NCBI RefSeq assembly: GCF_000808575.1
Contig: NZ_JWLW01000010.1
Span: 82,831 to 146,830 of the forward strand
Direction of reading: 5' to 3'
DNA: 64,000 nucleotides
Source of the DNA: Alteromonas marina
GTDB taxonomy: Bacteria; Pseudomonadota; Gammaproteobacteria; Enterobacterales; Alteromonadaceae
Of the stretch, positions 36,009 through 45,193 are shown piece after piece. The translations under genes were made by a program, and so were the position numbers. The notes below the pieces were generated by a model. That model was not told the DNA's origin. It saw only the letters and a list, made by a program, of their open reading frames with translations, and ran no database searches. How positions within the stretch are numbered: the first letter of the stretch is position 1; each line of letters starts with the position of its first letter.

Positions 36009-37406
36009 ATTCATCGTGTTTTTAAATCTGTTAAGCGCGCTTTTTCAAAAGAGAGTTCGTCTCCTAACGCTTTGAAGCCAAGGACTATGACCCGTGGAGA
36101 GCACGGTATATCTCGCGAAGATATAAGCGCAAATGCATTGAAAGTAATGTATCGCCTTAATGGAGCTGGCTTCGAATCCTATTTGGTAGGGGGCTGTGTA
36201 CGCGACATTTTGATGGGTCACGAACCAAAAGATTTCGACGTGGTGACGAATGCCACACCCGAACAAATTAAAGGCTTGTTCAGAAACTGTCGCCTTATAG
36301 GTAGGCGCTTTCGCTTGGCCCACATTGTTTTTGGTCGAGAAATCATTGAAGTTGCTACGTTCCGCGGCCATCACCAAGAGTCAGACGAAGACGAAAACCT
36401 TCCTAAAGGCAAAGCTATTGCAAAGCGTGACGCTCACGGGCAATTAGTTCGCGACAATGTATTTGGCACCATTGAAGAAGATGCTGAGCGCCGTGACTTT
36501 ACCTTTAACGCCATGTATTACAGTGTGGCCGACTTTACGGTAAAAGACTTCGCTAATGGCCTAGCCGCTATAGAAAAACGAGAAGTTGAGTTAATTGGCG
36601 ACCCAGAAACACGCTACCGTGAAGATCCGGTACGCATGCTGCGTGCCGTGCGCTTTGCGGTTAAGCTTGGTATGCGTATTGAAGCGAAAACCGCTGCACC
36701 GATTAAGTCTCTAGCCAACCTTTTACAGAACATTCCACCTGCGCGCTTGTTTGAAGAAACCCTTAAACTGTTTTTATCGGGTAAGGGAGAAGAAACCTTC
36801 TTAATGCTGCACGAATACGGCTTAATCGAGCCTTTGTTCCCTCAGCTAACGCCGTTTTTGAAAGATGAAAGCAGCCGTGAAATGCAGTTTGTACGTCGCG
36901 TACTTGCTAATACCGATGAGCGTATTAATAACGATCAGCGAGTTACGCCAGCGTTCCTTTACGCCGCACTACTGTGGTATCCGGTTGAGGAAGAGTCACA
37001 ACGCTTACAAAGCGAGTCTGGCTTAAATGCTCATGACGCATTTAATATTGCATCAGGCGAGGTTATCTCACGTCAAACACAACGTATTATGATCCCTAAA
37101 CGCTTCTCTACCGTGGTTCGGGACATCTGGATTTTACAGCAACGTCTACCTAAGCGCTTTGGCCGTCGCGCTTTCCAATTGCTCACGCACCCTAAATTTA
37201 GAGCGGGCTATGACTTTTTACTTGCCCGCGGCCAAATTGAAGGTGGCGATCTATTAGAGCTAGCTCAGTGGTGGACGCACTTCCAGCACGCTGACAACGG
37301 TAAGCAGAAAGGCATGCTTAACGCCCTTCGCAAAAGCGAGGGCGGCGCAAAAGGTGCCCCGCGTAAGCGCAAGCGTAAACCAGCGAAGCGAGGTCCTGAT
37401 GCATAA
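36009..37406 (+). CDS. pcnB: Poly(A) polymerase I, probably started at ATT
   Basis: 465 residues if started at ATT 36009. The nucleotidyltransferase core is SYLVGGCVRDILMGHEPKDFDVVTNA (two parts, with the D-x-D metal pair), then FRNCRLIGRRFRLAHIVF, RRDFTFNAMYY and DPVRMLRAVRFA. PcnB adds 3' poly(A) tails that speed RNA decay. The tail GAPRKRKRKPAKRGPDA is basic, as in PcnB. No ATG, GTG or TTG lies in frame between TAG 35973 and TTG 36072, yet codons from 36009 (HRVFKSVKRAFSKESS) match the start of E. coli PcnB, which is known to begin at AUU. GGAG at 35994 is 11 bases away. ATC codons at 36003 or 36006 are alternatives. Confidence 0.9.
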   Translation: MHRVFKSVKRAFSKESSSPNALKPRTMTRGEHGISREDISANALKVMYRLNGAGFESYLVGGCVRDILMGHEPKDFDVVTNATPEQIKGLFRNCRLIGRRFRLAHIVFGREIIEVATFRGHHQESDEDENLPKGKAIAKRDAHGQLVRDNVFGTIEEDAERRDFTFNAMYYSVADFTVKDFANGLAAIEKREVELIGDPETRYREDPVRMLRAVRFAVKLGMRIEAKTAAPIKSLANLLQNIPPARLFEETLKLFLSGKGEETFLMLHEYGLIEPLFPQLTPFLKDESSREMQFVRRVLANTDERINNDQRVTPAFLYAALLWYPVEEESQRLQSESGLNAHDAFNIASGEVISRQTQRIMIPKRFSTVVRDIWILQQRLPKRFGRRAFQLLTHPKFRAGYDFLLARGQIEGGDLLELAQWWTHFQHADNGKQKGMLNALRKSEGGAKGAPRKRKRKPAKRGPDA

Positions 37407-37896
37407 AGAGCACGTTTACATTGGTGTAGGTAGCAACCTCGGCGATAGCCAAGGAAAAGCCCAGCGCGCGTTTGATGCGATAGGTCAAATAGAAGACACC
37501 CGCGTACTTAAAACCTCTTCACTTTATTCCAGTAAACCGATGGGGCCGCAAGACCAACCTGACTATATTAACGCGGTGTGCTTAATTGAGACCTCGTTAA
37601 AGCCGCACGGCTTATTGAAGCAGCTGCAACGCATTGAGCTAGAAGAAGGCCGTGAGCGCAAAGGTGAGCGCTGGGGACCACGCACGTTGGATTTGGATAT
37701 TTTGTTGTACGGCAGCGAAACTATCGACACCGCAGACTTAATCATTCCCCATTACGGCATGGCAGAGCGCGAGTTCGTTATGGTGCCGCTGTTTGAAATT
37801 GCGCCCAATATGGTTATGCACGATGGCAAACCCATCTCGGCATGGGTCGCTAACTGCTCGCTGGATGGACTTCGTCGCCTGCGCTCTTCCAATTAG
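37399..37896 (+). CDS. folK: HPPK, folate biosynthesis pyrophosphokinase
   Basis: 165 residues from ATG 37399, which overlaps the pcnB end by 8 bases and follows AGGT. It makes 6-hydroxymethyl-7,8-dihydropterin diphosphate from ATP and the pterin. YIGVGSNLGD is the N-terminal motif; the active site is GERWGPRTLDLDILLYG, with the two magnesium-binding aspartates. IIPHYGMAEREFVMVPLFEIAP is the late block. An upstream GTG (37354) lies inside pcnB and is rejected. Confidence 0.96.
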   Translation: MHKEHVYIGVGSNLGDSQGKAQRAFDAIGQIEDTRVLKTSSLYSSKPMGPQDQPDYINAVCLIETSLKPHGLLKQLQRIELEEGRERKGERWGPRTLDLDILLYGSETIDTADLIIPHYGMAEREFVMVPLFEIAPNMVMHDGKPISAWVANCSLDGLRRLRSSN

Positions 37897-37953
37897 CGGC
37901 AAAATCCGTATAGTTCGCCACACGATACCAACAATATCAATCTGAGACATGTC

Positions 37954-38748
37954 ATGAAGAAAGTAACTGTATCGGGCTTGCTTAAGAAAAAGCAGGCCGG
38001 GGAAAAGATCACCTCTTTAACCGCTTACGACGCCAGCTTCGCCAAAATGTTCGACGAACAAGGCGTTGACGCCCTTCTTATTGGCGACTCTTTAGGCATG
38101 GTCCTTCAAGGTGAAGACGACACCCTACCGGTAACCATCGATGACATTGCCTACCACACGAAAAGTGTGCGTCGCGGCACTGAACGCGCCTTCGTATTAG
38201 CCGATATGCCGTTTATGTCTTACGCCACTCCTGAGCAAACCTACGCCAATGCAGCAAAGCTTATGGCTGCAGGTGCAAGTATGGTTAAGATGGAAGGTGG
38301 AAGCTGGTTGTGCGACACCATCAAAGGCTTAAACCTGCGCGGCGTCCCTGTGTGTGGCCATTTAGGCTTAACGCCTCAGTCAGTGCACGTATTCGGTGGT
38401 TTTAAAGTACAAGGCCGCGAAGCGAGCCAGGCTGAAAAACTGCTTAGCGAAGCGAAAGCGTTGGAAGAAGCCGGTATTCAGTTATTAGTGCTTGAGTGCG
38501 TGCCTTCATCGCTAGGCAAAGCGGTTAGCGAAGCCCTAACCATACCGGTAATCGGTATAGGCGCAGGCAAAGATACCGACGGTCAAATTCTGGTGATGCA
38601 CGACATGTTTGGCATCAGCGCAAACTATATGCCGAAGTTCTCAAAGAACTACCTTGTAGAAACCGGCGATATGCGCAAAGCCGTATCAAAATATATTGAA
38701 GATGTGCAAAGCGGTGCGTTCCCATCGGCTGAACACAGCTTCGAGTAA
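37954..38748 (+). CDS. panB: 3-methyl-2-oxobutanoate hydroxymethyltransferase
   Basis: 264 residues. PanB transfers a hydroxymethyl group from methylene-THF to ketoisovalerate, the first step to pantoate. [32 protein letters not shown] contains the metal-binding Asp; VKMEGG and HLGLTPQSV follow. [24 protein letters not shown] is the last conserved block. It forms an operon with panC, 11 bases on. Confidence 0.98.
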   Translation: MKKVTVSGLLKKKQAGEKITSLTAYDASFAKMFDEQGVDALLIGDSLGMVLQGEDDTLPVTIDDIAYHTKSVRRGTERAFVLADMPFMSYATPEQTYANAAKLMAAGASMVKMEGGSWLCDTIKGLNLRGVPVCGHLGLTPQSVHVFGGFKVQGREASQAEKLLSEAKALEEAGIQLLVLECVPSSLGKAVSEALTIPVIGIGAGKDTDGQILVMHDMFGISANYMPKFSKNYLVETGDMRKAVSKYIEDVQSGAFPSAEHSFE

Positions 38749-38759
38749 CGAGGTAAATT

Positions 38760-39611
38760 ATGAAGGTGGTTGATAGTATTTCAGCATTACGCAGCACGGT
38801 GAACGCATGGCGACGTAATGGTGAAACCGTAGGTTTTGTACCCACTATGGGCAACCTGCACGATGGTCATCTCAAACTAGTTAAAAAAGCGAAAGCGCAC
38901 AACGACAAAGTGGTGGTTAGCATTTTTGTTAACCCCATGCAATTTGGTGCGAACGAAGATTTAGACGCGTATCCACGCACTATCGAAGAAGATAAAGCTA
39001 AGCTTATTTCTGTGGGTGCAGACGCGGTGTTTTTACCTAGCGTAGCGGAAATGTATCCGGCAGGTCTGGATGCGCAGACGTTCGTTGAAGTGCCCGGTAT
39101 TTCAGACTCGCACTGTGGCGCCAGTCGCCCTGGCCATTTTCGCGGCGTAGCTACCGTGGTGACCAAGCTTTTCAACATGGTACAGCCCGACGATGCGTTT
39201 TTTGGTGAAAAAGACTTCCAGCAGCTACAAGTTATTCGCGCGTTAGCTCGCGATTTATCAATGGCAGTGAAGGTTCACGGGGTGCCTACTGAGCGCGAAA
39301 CGTCAGGCTTGGCAATGAGCTCTAGAAATGGCTACCTGACGGACACTGAAAAAGCGACGGCGAGTGCTATTTTTGCAGAAATGCAGCGCTTAAAAGCGGG
39401 CATAGAAAGTGGTAACACCAACTTTGCTCAGCTTGAAAATGCCATGGTCAGTAACCTTGAAGCAAAAGGCTTTAAGAAAGACTACTGTCAGGTAGTTAAC
39501 GCCGCCACCTTTGAACCTGCTAGCGATAGCGACAAAGAATTAGTTCTGCTTGTTGCTATGTTTATGGGCAAGACACGCTTAATTGATAATATGCAAATTA
39601 CGCGAGATTAA
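38760..39611 (+). CDS. panC: Pantothenate synthetase
   Basis: 283 residues. It joins pantoate and beta-alanine with ATP. VPTMGNLHDGHLKLVKKA holds the HIGH-like motif; SIFVNPMQFG, the substrate region RPGHFRGVATVVTKLF, FGEKDFQQLQ and the KMSKS-like GLAMSSRNGYL are all present. panD does not follow, unlike E. coli; the convergent panP is the likely source of beta-alanine. Confidence 0.98.
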   Translation: MKVVDSISALRSTVNAWRRNGETVGFVPTMGNLHDGHLKLVKKAKAHNDKVVVSIFVNPMQFGANEDLDAYPRTIEEDKAKLISVGADAVFLPSVAEMYPAGLDAQTFVEVPGISDSHCGASRPGHFRGVATVVTKLFNMVQPDDAFFGEKDFQQLQVIRALARDLSMAVKVHGVPTERETSGLAMSSRNGYLTDTEKATASAIFAEMQRLKAGIESGNTNFAQLENAMVSNLEAKGFKKDYCQVVNAATFEPASDSDKELVLLVAMFMGKTRLIDNMQITRD

Positions 39612-39614
39612 GCG

Positions 39615-39638
39615 TAATACCAATCCTCGCGGATAATC
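39615..39638 (+). repeat. Dispersed intergenic repeat, copy 3 (divergent)
   Basis: TAATACCAATCC then CGGATAATC; the outer parts fit the shared consensus and the middle differs. It follows panC. Confidence 0.35.
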
Positions 39639-39652
39639 TCGAACTACAAAAG

Positions 39653-39702
39653 AAAACGCCCGATGCATGACTCCTAAACAGAGCCTGTATCGGGCGTTTT
39701 TT
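39653..39702. terminator. Bidirectional terminator between panC and panP
   Basis: AAAACGCCCGAT pairs with ATCGGGCGTTTT around a 23-base loop; flanked by A and T runs. Confidence 0.87.
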
Positions 39703-39726
39703 GTGTGTTGCTGCTAAAGTCGGCGG

Positions 39727-41361
39727 TTAAGACGCAACGGTTTCTGTTTCGCGAACGAAATCCATTAGCTCTTTCCAAGCCTGTGTCTCTTTCGCAATTA
39801 AGTGTTGCTCAGCCAAAATTGCGGCCAAGTCGTTATGGCTAGTAAGCGGATTCGCTAACACTACGCGAAACACGGTAATACACTGGGAAGGGTAATCAGG
39901 CGCTTCCAGGCGAGTACGAGACACAAAAGACTTACCTGCTTCACGCTGCTGCTTTTGTACCGCAACAACAAGGGCGTCAACCTTCTCATTAATAGCGTTG
40001 CGGGTTTTAGCATTCACATGCTTCAGCTTTTCCTGCACTTCAGCGGGACAAACGCGATAGGTCAACAGTGATAGAATAGGTGTGGTCGTCAATTCAAAGT
40101 CTTGGGCTTTATCAATCATCTGCGCAAAGTCTTTGGCTTTATCAATGCTGCGATCAATAAGTAGCTCGTACCCTTTGCGACCGAATATATGCAGCGCCGA
40201 GTACACCATCATGGCCATACCGTTTCGGGAGCCTTCCAGCGTGGTAGCACCTAAGTCTTTAGAGCCTGCACGCAAAATATATTGCGCGTGATGTCTTACC
40301 GCATTGGCATTTTGTGGGTCTTTGAAAAGCGCCATTCCCGCGCCCATAGGCACGTACATTTGCTTATGTGCATCAATAGTCACTGAGTCAGCGCGTTCAA
40401 TACCCTTTAGTCTGTCGCGGTAGCGCGCTGAGAATAGCGTAGCGCCGCCCCAGGCTGCGTCGACATGGAACCAGCAACCTAACTCTGTGGCTACGTCAGC
40501 AAGTTCGTCTAGCGGGTCTACGTGCCCCGTTTCAGTAGTTCCGCCTACCCCTACAATCGCCAGAAGCTTATTGCCTTCCTCTTGATAACGCTTACCGATG
40601 CGAAGGGCTTTCGCTGGGTCGAGGGTTTGTTTCGGCGCGGGCACAGTTAACAACTGCTCGCGTCCTAATCCCAGTACATCCACAGCCTTTGAGAGCGAAT
40701 AATGGCCGCGCTTGCTGCACATCACGCCTAAATTATTAATATCGTAGTGGCGATAGGCTGCGGCAAGACCTGCTTTAGCCACACCTGAAAACCCTTTTTG
40801 GGGGCCAAGTAATTTGTTGCGAGCCACCCATAAGGCAGTGATGTTGGCAATGGTTCCGCCAGAGCAAAAAGCGCCTAAAGAATGCGCGGCACTGTGTAAG
40901 TGCTCATCATAAAAGTCCTGAGGCTGGTCGTACACAAGGTTGTGCATCATACCCAGTACTTGACGTTCAAGCGGCGTAAAGGCTTTAGAAGTTTCTATCT
41001 TAACCAGGTTCTGATTAAGCCCTACCATTAACTTAGAAAGCGGCAGATGAAAATAAGGCAGCGCTGAGGTCATGTGACCGATAAAGGTAGGGGAATAAGT
41101 ATTAACAGAATGCGCAACGAGCTTGTCTAGCAAGCTTTCAGCATGAGTAGACACGAACTCAGGTGATTCAGGCACCTTAGAGTCTGAAAAGTCTTTTTCA
41201 ATTTCTTCTAACGACGTCTTCTTTGTCACTACGTGCTGCGACAAAAAATCTAAGATATTGTCAGATAAATGCTGCTCTATTTGAGCCAGCTTTGAGTCTT
41301 TGTGTTCAGGTTTGGTAAAGACCCTAAACAGGTGCTCTAAACTAACTTGCGCTTCACCCAC
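39727..41361 (-). CDS. panP: PLP-dependent aspartate 1-decarboxylase, PanP type
   Basis: 544 residues, GTG start at 41361 after GAGGT. A group II decarboxylase of the glutamate decarboxylase fold. FCSGGTIANITALWVARN is the early PLP-phosphate region, HVDAAWGGATLFS holds the PLP-binding aspartate and TIDAHKQMYVPMGAGM the Schiff-base lysine. PanP of marine gammaproteobacteria makes beta-alanine from aspartate and replaces the pyruvoyl enzyme PanD. Its place convergent with panBC supports this; related enzymes acting on glutamate or cysteine sulfinate are the alternative. Confidence 0.85.
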   Translation of the reverse strand: MGEAQVSLEHLFRVFTKPEHKDSKLAQIEQHLSDNILDFLSQHVVTKKTSLEEIEKDFSDSKVPESPEFVSTHAESLLDKLVAHSVNTYSPTFIGHMTSALPYFHLPLSKLMVGLNQNLVKIETSKAFTPLERQVLGMMHNLVYDQPQDFYDEHLHSAAHSLGAFCSGGTIANITALWVARNKLLGPQKGFSGVAKAGLAAAYRHYDINNLGVMCSKRGHYSLSKAVDVLGLGREQLLTVPAPKQTLDPAKALRIGKRYQEEGNKLLAIVGVGGTTETGHVDPLDELADVATELGCWFHVDAAWGGATLFSARYRDRLKGIERADSVTIDAHKQMYVPMGAGMALFKDPQNANAVRHHAQYILRAGSKDLGATTLEGSRNGMAMMVYSALHIFGRKGYELLIDRSIDKAKDFAQMIDKAQDFELTTTPILSLLTYRVCPAEVQEKLKHVNAKTRNAINEKVDALVVAVQKQQREAGKSFVSRTRLEAPDYPSQCITVFRVVLANPLTSHNDLAAILAEQHLIAKETQAWKELMDFVRETETVAS

Positions 41362-41924
41362 TCAACACACCTCATACTTAAAACAATCACACATTTCGCT
41401 TACATTCATTGGGCGAAATCAACAGGCGGTTTTGTAGGACACCGGCCTGACACTTACTTTTCCTTTTAGCCAACTAGCTTGCGACACAATTATTTTGCGA
41501 CTGGTGCAGCTACTTAACCAATATATCCCTTAACGGTACATCGGTAGGGCTAATGCGCGTTGACGCGGTCCATTCGTTGCCAAACCTGAAAACTTATCAC
41601 AATACTTTCAGGGTGTCGCACTTTACATCAGATTGCAATGCTCGCCAAGGGGCAGACACCGCCAATTCGTTGTCATATGTGAAACATTCAGACTAGTTAG
41701 TCAATTTTTTTAATTTATGAGTTTGTGCACGAACCCAATTGGCTCAACTTCGCAAGGCTAAGCCTAACGCCAGACTTCTTTCAAATTAGTACCGCAAAAC
41801 TTTGCACTCTCAGCTATATTTAATTTATGAATAGTATCAATGTGTGACCTTCAATACCCGTTAAGAGTAGGTGTAAAAAGCGTGTCGGTCATTAATAGAT
41901 ACACAAATGCAAGGAGGTCGGTTT
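41362..41924. other. Intergenic region between panP and an EAL gene
   Basis: 563 bases between divergent genes. A 48-codon frame (41553-41696) is open but has no family features and biased composition; not called. A strong ribosome site, AAGGAGGT, is at 41910-41917. No repeat or clear terminator. Confidence 0.4.
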
Positions 41925-42656
41925 ATGCCTATACGCGAAATATCCGAGGATTTCTCCATAGAAGATATTGTTCCTTACTTTCAGCCCATTGTTGATTTAA
42001 ACAGCCACGGTGTGTGGCGGTATGAGTGCCTGGCACGTCTCATTACCCGAGGCGATAAAACGTTTCTTCCCAGCGAGTTTCTTTATCTTATTGAACGAGA
42101 GCAACATGTAAACACGCTTGCGGCGAGTATGTTTGTGCAATGTGCTAGCTATTTTCACGACGTCAATATACCTTGGAACATCAATATAACTGCCAATGAT
42201 CTCCAAAACCAAGAACTTACCAATACCCTTATCACCCATTTAGCTAGCTATCCCACGCCCGAGCGCGTAAGCATTGAAGTGAGCGCTTCTACTGCCCTAT
42301 CCAATCCGAAAAACCTCACTGCGTTTATCGAAAAAAGTATGCATGTGGGACTGGGCGTTTTCATCGACAACGTTGGGTCGTGTCCGGGCAATATACGTGC
42401 GCTAATGAACTTGCCGGTTCGAGGGATTAAGCTCGCTGGCGGGCTAATTAAACACTATGACGAACAAGAGGCAGTGAGGGAATATGTAGACTATCTGCTG
42501 TCGCTATGTGAACGCCATGGAGTAAGCACTATTGCCGAGCACGTAGAAGATGAGGTGCATCTAGAACGCGTAAAACGCCTGCCCATTCGTTATGCACAGG
42601 GGTATGTGTTTAGCCCGCCTATGGCAAACGTGCGTCGTGCCACTGCGCGCCATTAA
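41925..42656 (+). CDS. Degenerate EAL-domain protein
   Basis: 243 residues from ATG 41925, chosen because AAGGAGGT lies 7 bases upstream. A stand-alone EAL fold: VPYFQPIVDL, then ECLARL for EALLR, NINIT, SIEVSAS, FIDNVGS for DDFGTG, GIKLAG for the KID motif, TIAEHVEDE and YAQGYVFSPP. The second metal Asp of DDFG is Asn and the Asp of KID is Ala, so it is predicted not to cleave c-di-GMP. It probably binds the nucleotide or a protein partner. No membrane or sensory domain is present. Confidence 0.85.
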   Translation: MPIREISEDFSIEDIVPYFQPIVDLNSHGVWRYECLARLITRGDKTFLPSEFLYLIEREQHVNTLAASMFVQCASYFHDVNIPWNINITANDLQNQELTNTLITHLASYPTPERVSIEVSASTALSNPKNLTAFIEKSMHVGLGVFIDNVGSCPGNIRALMNLPVRGIKLAGGLIKHYDEQEAVREYVDYLLSLCERHGVSTIAEHVEDEVHLERVKRLPIRYAQGYVFSPPMANVRRATARH

Positions 42657-42683
42657 CGGGCCTCTACGCCAGAACTAAAGCAC

Positions 42684-42710
42684 ACGGGGCGAGATGTTCA
42701 TTTCGCCCCG
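42684..42710. terminator. GC hairpin between convergent EAL and TrmB-like genes
   Basis: CGGGGCGA-GATGTTCAT-TTCGCCCCG. Stable stem but no proper T-run on either side, so termination is likely but not certain. Confidence 0.6.
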
Positions 42711-42750
42711 CTATTATCAATTTCCCGCAGTCCATGCTGCTATAGAAAGC

Positions 42751-43419
42751 TCAGCTTTCTTCACTACGGCAGTTTAGCTGCCAGCACGATTGACCGCTAC
42801 CTCGGTACTTTCGCTCAAACGGCGTCATATGGTTCTCGCCGGTGACTTCAGATAAATCAGACACCATGCCGTAATGCTTAGCCGCTTGCGCAAACTCCAT
42901 CAGATAGATAAGCCAATTGCTGCGCACCTCAATATTAGGAGTAATTGCCATTAAATCGACCATAGCTGCACTTCCATGCCAGCGCTTTTGAACCTGCGTC
43001 TTTTTTGGATAGGGGTTGGGATACAGCAAAAAGTGCTGAGTCACGTTCCAACTAGACTGCTTTACTAAACGCCAAAAGTCGTTCACATCCGCACGAATAA
43101 CCCGATAGTTGTCTTGCTGTGCGCTGTAATGCTCGTGTTTATCCACCCGCAGCGCCGACTTATCAATACCGATAACACGCGCATTGGGGTTAGCTCTTGC
43201 AATATTCGCCGTGCTTTCGCCAACGCCGCAGCAAGAATCTAAAATGATCTCGCCGCTAAAGCCATCAAGCCACGCGCTGACATCATCAAACGCGGCTTGT
43301 GTATGGTCGCTAATAGGTCGCTTATTTTCACTCGCTTGGTACTTTTTCACTAAGTCGTCTAACTTATCGTGAATACCTACCTGCGATGTTGTGATTTCTC
43401 TAGAATTACCGCTGGCCAT
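42751..43419 (-). CDS. TrmB-like SAM-dependent methyltransferase
   Basis: 222 residues. Class I methyltransferase: ILDSCCGVGESTANIARANPNARVIGID is the SAM-binding loop, and LLYPNPYPKKTQVQKRWHGSAAM corresponds to the FPDPWpKk.H.krR block of tRNA (m7G46) methyltransferase TrmB. It lacks the usual N-terminal basic arm and has a different C-terminus (MTPFERKYRGSGQSCWQL, in which TPFE.KYRG.G is reminiscent of TEFE.R....G). A second, specialised member beside a genomic trmB is likely, so I give no symbol. Its start overlaps the transporter stop by one base (TAATG), so it is coupled to yadH. Confidence 0.75.
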   Translation of the reverse strand: MASGNSREITTSQVGIHDKLDDLVKKYQASENKRPISDHTQAAFDDVSAWLDGFSGEIILDSCCGVGESTANIARANPNARVIGIDKSALRVDKHEHYSAQQDNYRVIRADVNDFWRLVKQSSWNVTQHFLLYPNPYPKKTQVQKRWHGSAAMVDLMAITPNIEVRSNWLIYLMEFAQAAKHYGMVSDLSEVTGENHMTPFERKYRGSGQSCWQLNCRSEES

Positions 43420-44243
43420 TAGCTACGAATACCTTTACCCGTTTTAAGTAGGTAGTACGCCACACCAAATAGCAGTGCATTAAAGCCCACTAACAAGACA
43501 AGCGACAAGGTTACATTTACGTCAGAGACCCCTAAGAACCCATAACGAAACCCGTTGACCATATACACAACAGGGTTCGCCTTACTCACCCACTGCCAGA
43601 ATTCAGGTAAAAGCGACAACGAATAGAATACGCCACCCAAGTAGGTTAAAGGCGTTAGTACGAACGTGGGAACCACGCTAATATCATCAAAGGTCTTCGC
43701 AAATACTGCATTAATTAAACCTGCCGTTGCGAACAAGGTAGAGGTAAGCAGCAAAGTGAGCGCAATAATACCCAAGTTGTGTATTTGCACATCAACGAAA
43801 AACAGTGACACCAATGTAACGATAATACCTATAAGTATGGCGCGGGCCACGCCGCCGCCCACATACCCAAGAATGATGACCGAGGTGGGTACTGGTGACA
43901 CCAACAGCTCTTCAATGTTGCGCTGAAACTTAGCACTAAAAAATGAAGAGGACACGTTGGCGTAGGAGTTTGTGATCACCGACATCATAATAAGGCCAGG
44001 CACAATGAACTCCATATAAGTAAAGCCGCCCATCTCACCAATTCGGTTACCAATAAGGCTACCGAATATCACGAAGTACAAACTCATTGTAATAGCTGGC
44101 GGCACAAGGGTTTGTACCCATATGCGCAAAAAGCGCGTACATTCTTTTATCCAAATAGTGGTTAGCGCCACATAGTTTTGCTTAAACCAACCCACGTTTT
44201 CTTCTGTGTTCATTTGTGTACTTTCAGTTTTCATGTTTTTCAC
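43419..44243 (-). CDS. yadH: ABC-2 type permease, YadH-like
   Basis: 274 residues with six hydrophobic segments. RIWVQTLVPPAITMSLYFVIFGSLIG and FIVPGLIMMSVITNSYANVSSSFFSAKFQRNIEELLVSPVP are the ABC-2 membrane signatures, followed by LTPLTYLGGVFYSLSLLPEFWQ. E. coli yadGH lies beside the pan genes as here. Substrate unknown. A nearer start (MNTEENVG, 30 bases in) is possible. Confidence 0.88.
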   Translation of the reverse strand: MKNMKTESTQMNTEENVGWFKQNYVALTTIWIKECTRFLRIWVQTLVPPAITMSLYFVIFGSLIGNRIGEMGGFTYMEFIVPGLIMMSVITNSYANVSSSFFSAKFQRNIEELLVSPVPTSVIILGYVGGGVARAILIGIIVTLVSLFFVDVQIHNLGIIALTLLLTSTLFATAGLINAVFAKTFDDISVVPTFVLTPLTYLGGVFYSLSLLPEFWQWVSKANPVVYMVNGFRYGFLGVSDVNVTLSLVLLVGFNALLFGVAYYLLKTGKGIRS

Positions 44244-44260
44244 CTTTACCTATTGTGGGT

Positions 44261-45193
44261 TTAGCCAGCTTGCTTCGCTGATTCAACTAAACGCACAAAT
44301 AGCTCTTCAAGGCGATTTGATTTATTGCGCATGCTCATCACTTGAATACCCTTTTCACTTAGCTGGGTGAAAACCGGGTTCAATCCTTCCGTTTTCTCAA
44401 CATCAACTTCAAGGGTATGGTCGTCAATCAAACGGTGTTCAAAGCCCGTTAGTAGGTTGTCCGTATTCGACACACCATCTGGAATTTTGATATCCAACAC
44501 AAAGGTTTCTAGGCTTAGTTTAGACAATAAAGCTTTCATGCTGGTGTTCTCGACAATGGTGCCCTTGTTAATAATGGCGATATTGCGGCACAGCATTTCT
44601 GCTTCTTCAAGATAGTGAGTAGTGAGGATGATGGTAATCCCCTGACGGTTAATCTCTTCTAAGAAACCCCACATAGAGCGACGAATTTCAATATCTACGC
44701 CCGCGGTTGGCTCATCTAAAATAAGCAATTTCGGCTCATGCATGAGTGCTCGAGCAATCATCAGTCTTCGCTTCATACCACCCGATAGCTCACGCGCGCG
44801 GGCATCGCGTTTTTCCCACAGGTCGAGCTGAGCAAGGTATTTTTTAGCACGCTCTTTCGCAATACTGCGCGGCACACCGTAGTAACCTGCCTGATTCAAT
44901 ACAATTTGCAGTACAGTTTCAAACTGGTTGAAGTTGAACTCTTGTGGCACCAGTCCAATGCAGGCTTTAGCCTGCTCTTTTTGCGTTGTGAGGTCATAAC
45001 CAAACACCGACACATTGCCATTGGTTTGGTTTACAAGTGAACTGATAATACCAATAGTGGTAGATTTACCCGCCCCATTTGGGCCAAGTAATGCGAAGAA
45101 ATCTCCTTCTTGTACTGTAAGGTCGACGCCTTTTAGTGCCTGTACGCCACCTTTGTAGGTTTTGGTTAACCCTTTAATGTCCAACGCTTTCAT
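44261..45193 (-). CDS. yadG: ABC transporter ATP-binding protein, YadG-like
   Basis: 310 residues. Walker A GPNGAGKST, Q-loop LVPQEFNF, signature LSGGMKRRLMIARAL, Walker B LLILDEPTAGVD and H-loop ILTTHYLEEAE are intact. It has the C-terminal extension (about 220-310) common in ABC-2 exporters. It is 17 bases before yadH and forms the energising subunit; the TrmB-like gene completes the operon. Confidence 0.92.
   Translation of the reverse strand: MKALDIKGLTKTYKGGVQALKGVDLTVQEGDFFALLGPNGAGKSTTIGIISSLVNQTNGNVSVFGYDLTTQKEQAKACIGLVPQEFNFNQFETVLQIVLNQAGYYGVPRSIAKERAKKYLAQLDLWEKRDARARELSGGMKRRLMIARALMHEPKLLILDEPTAGVDIEIRRSMWGFLEEINRQGITIILTTHYLEEAEMLCRNIAIINKGTIVENTSMKALLSKLSLETFVLDIKIPDGVSNTDNLLTGFEHRLIDDHTLEVDVEKTEGLNPVFTQLSEKGIQVMSMRNKSNRLEELFVRLVESAKQAG

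Noticed and set aside
41553..41696. 48-codon frame upstream of the EAL gene
   Set aside because: No family features, no conserved context, and a polar, unstructured composition; not enough for a call.
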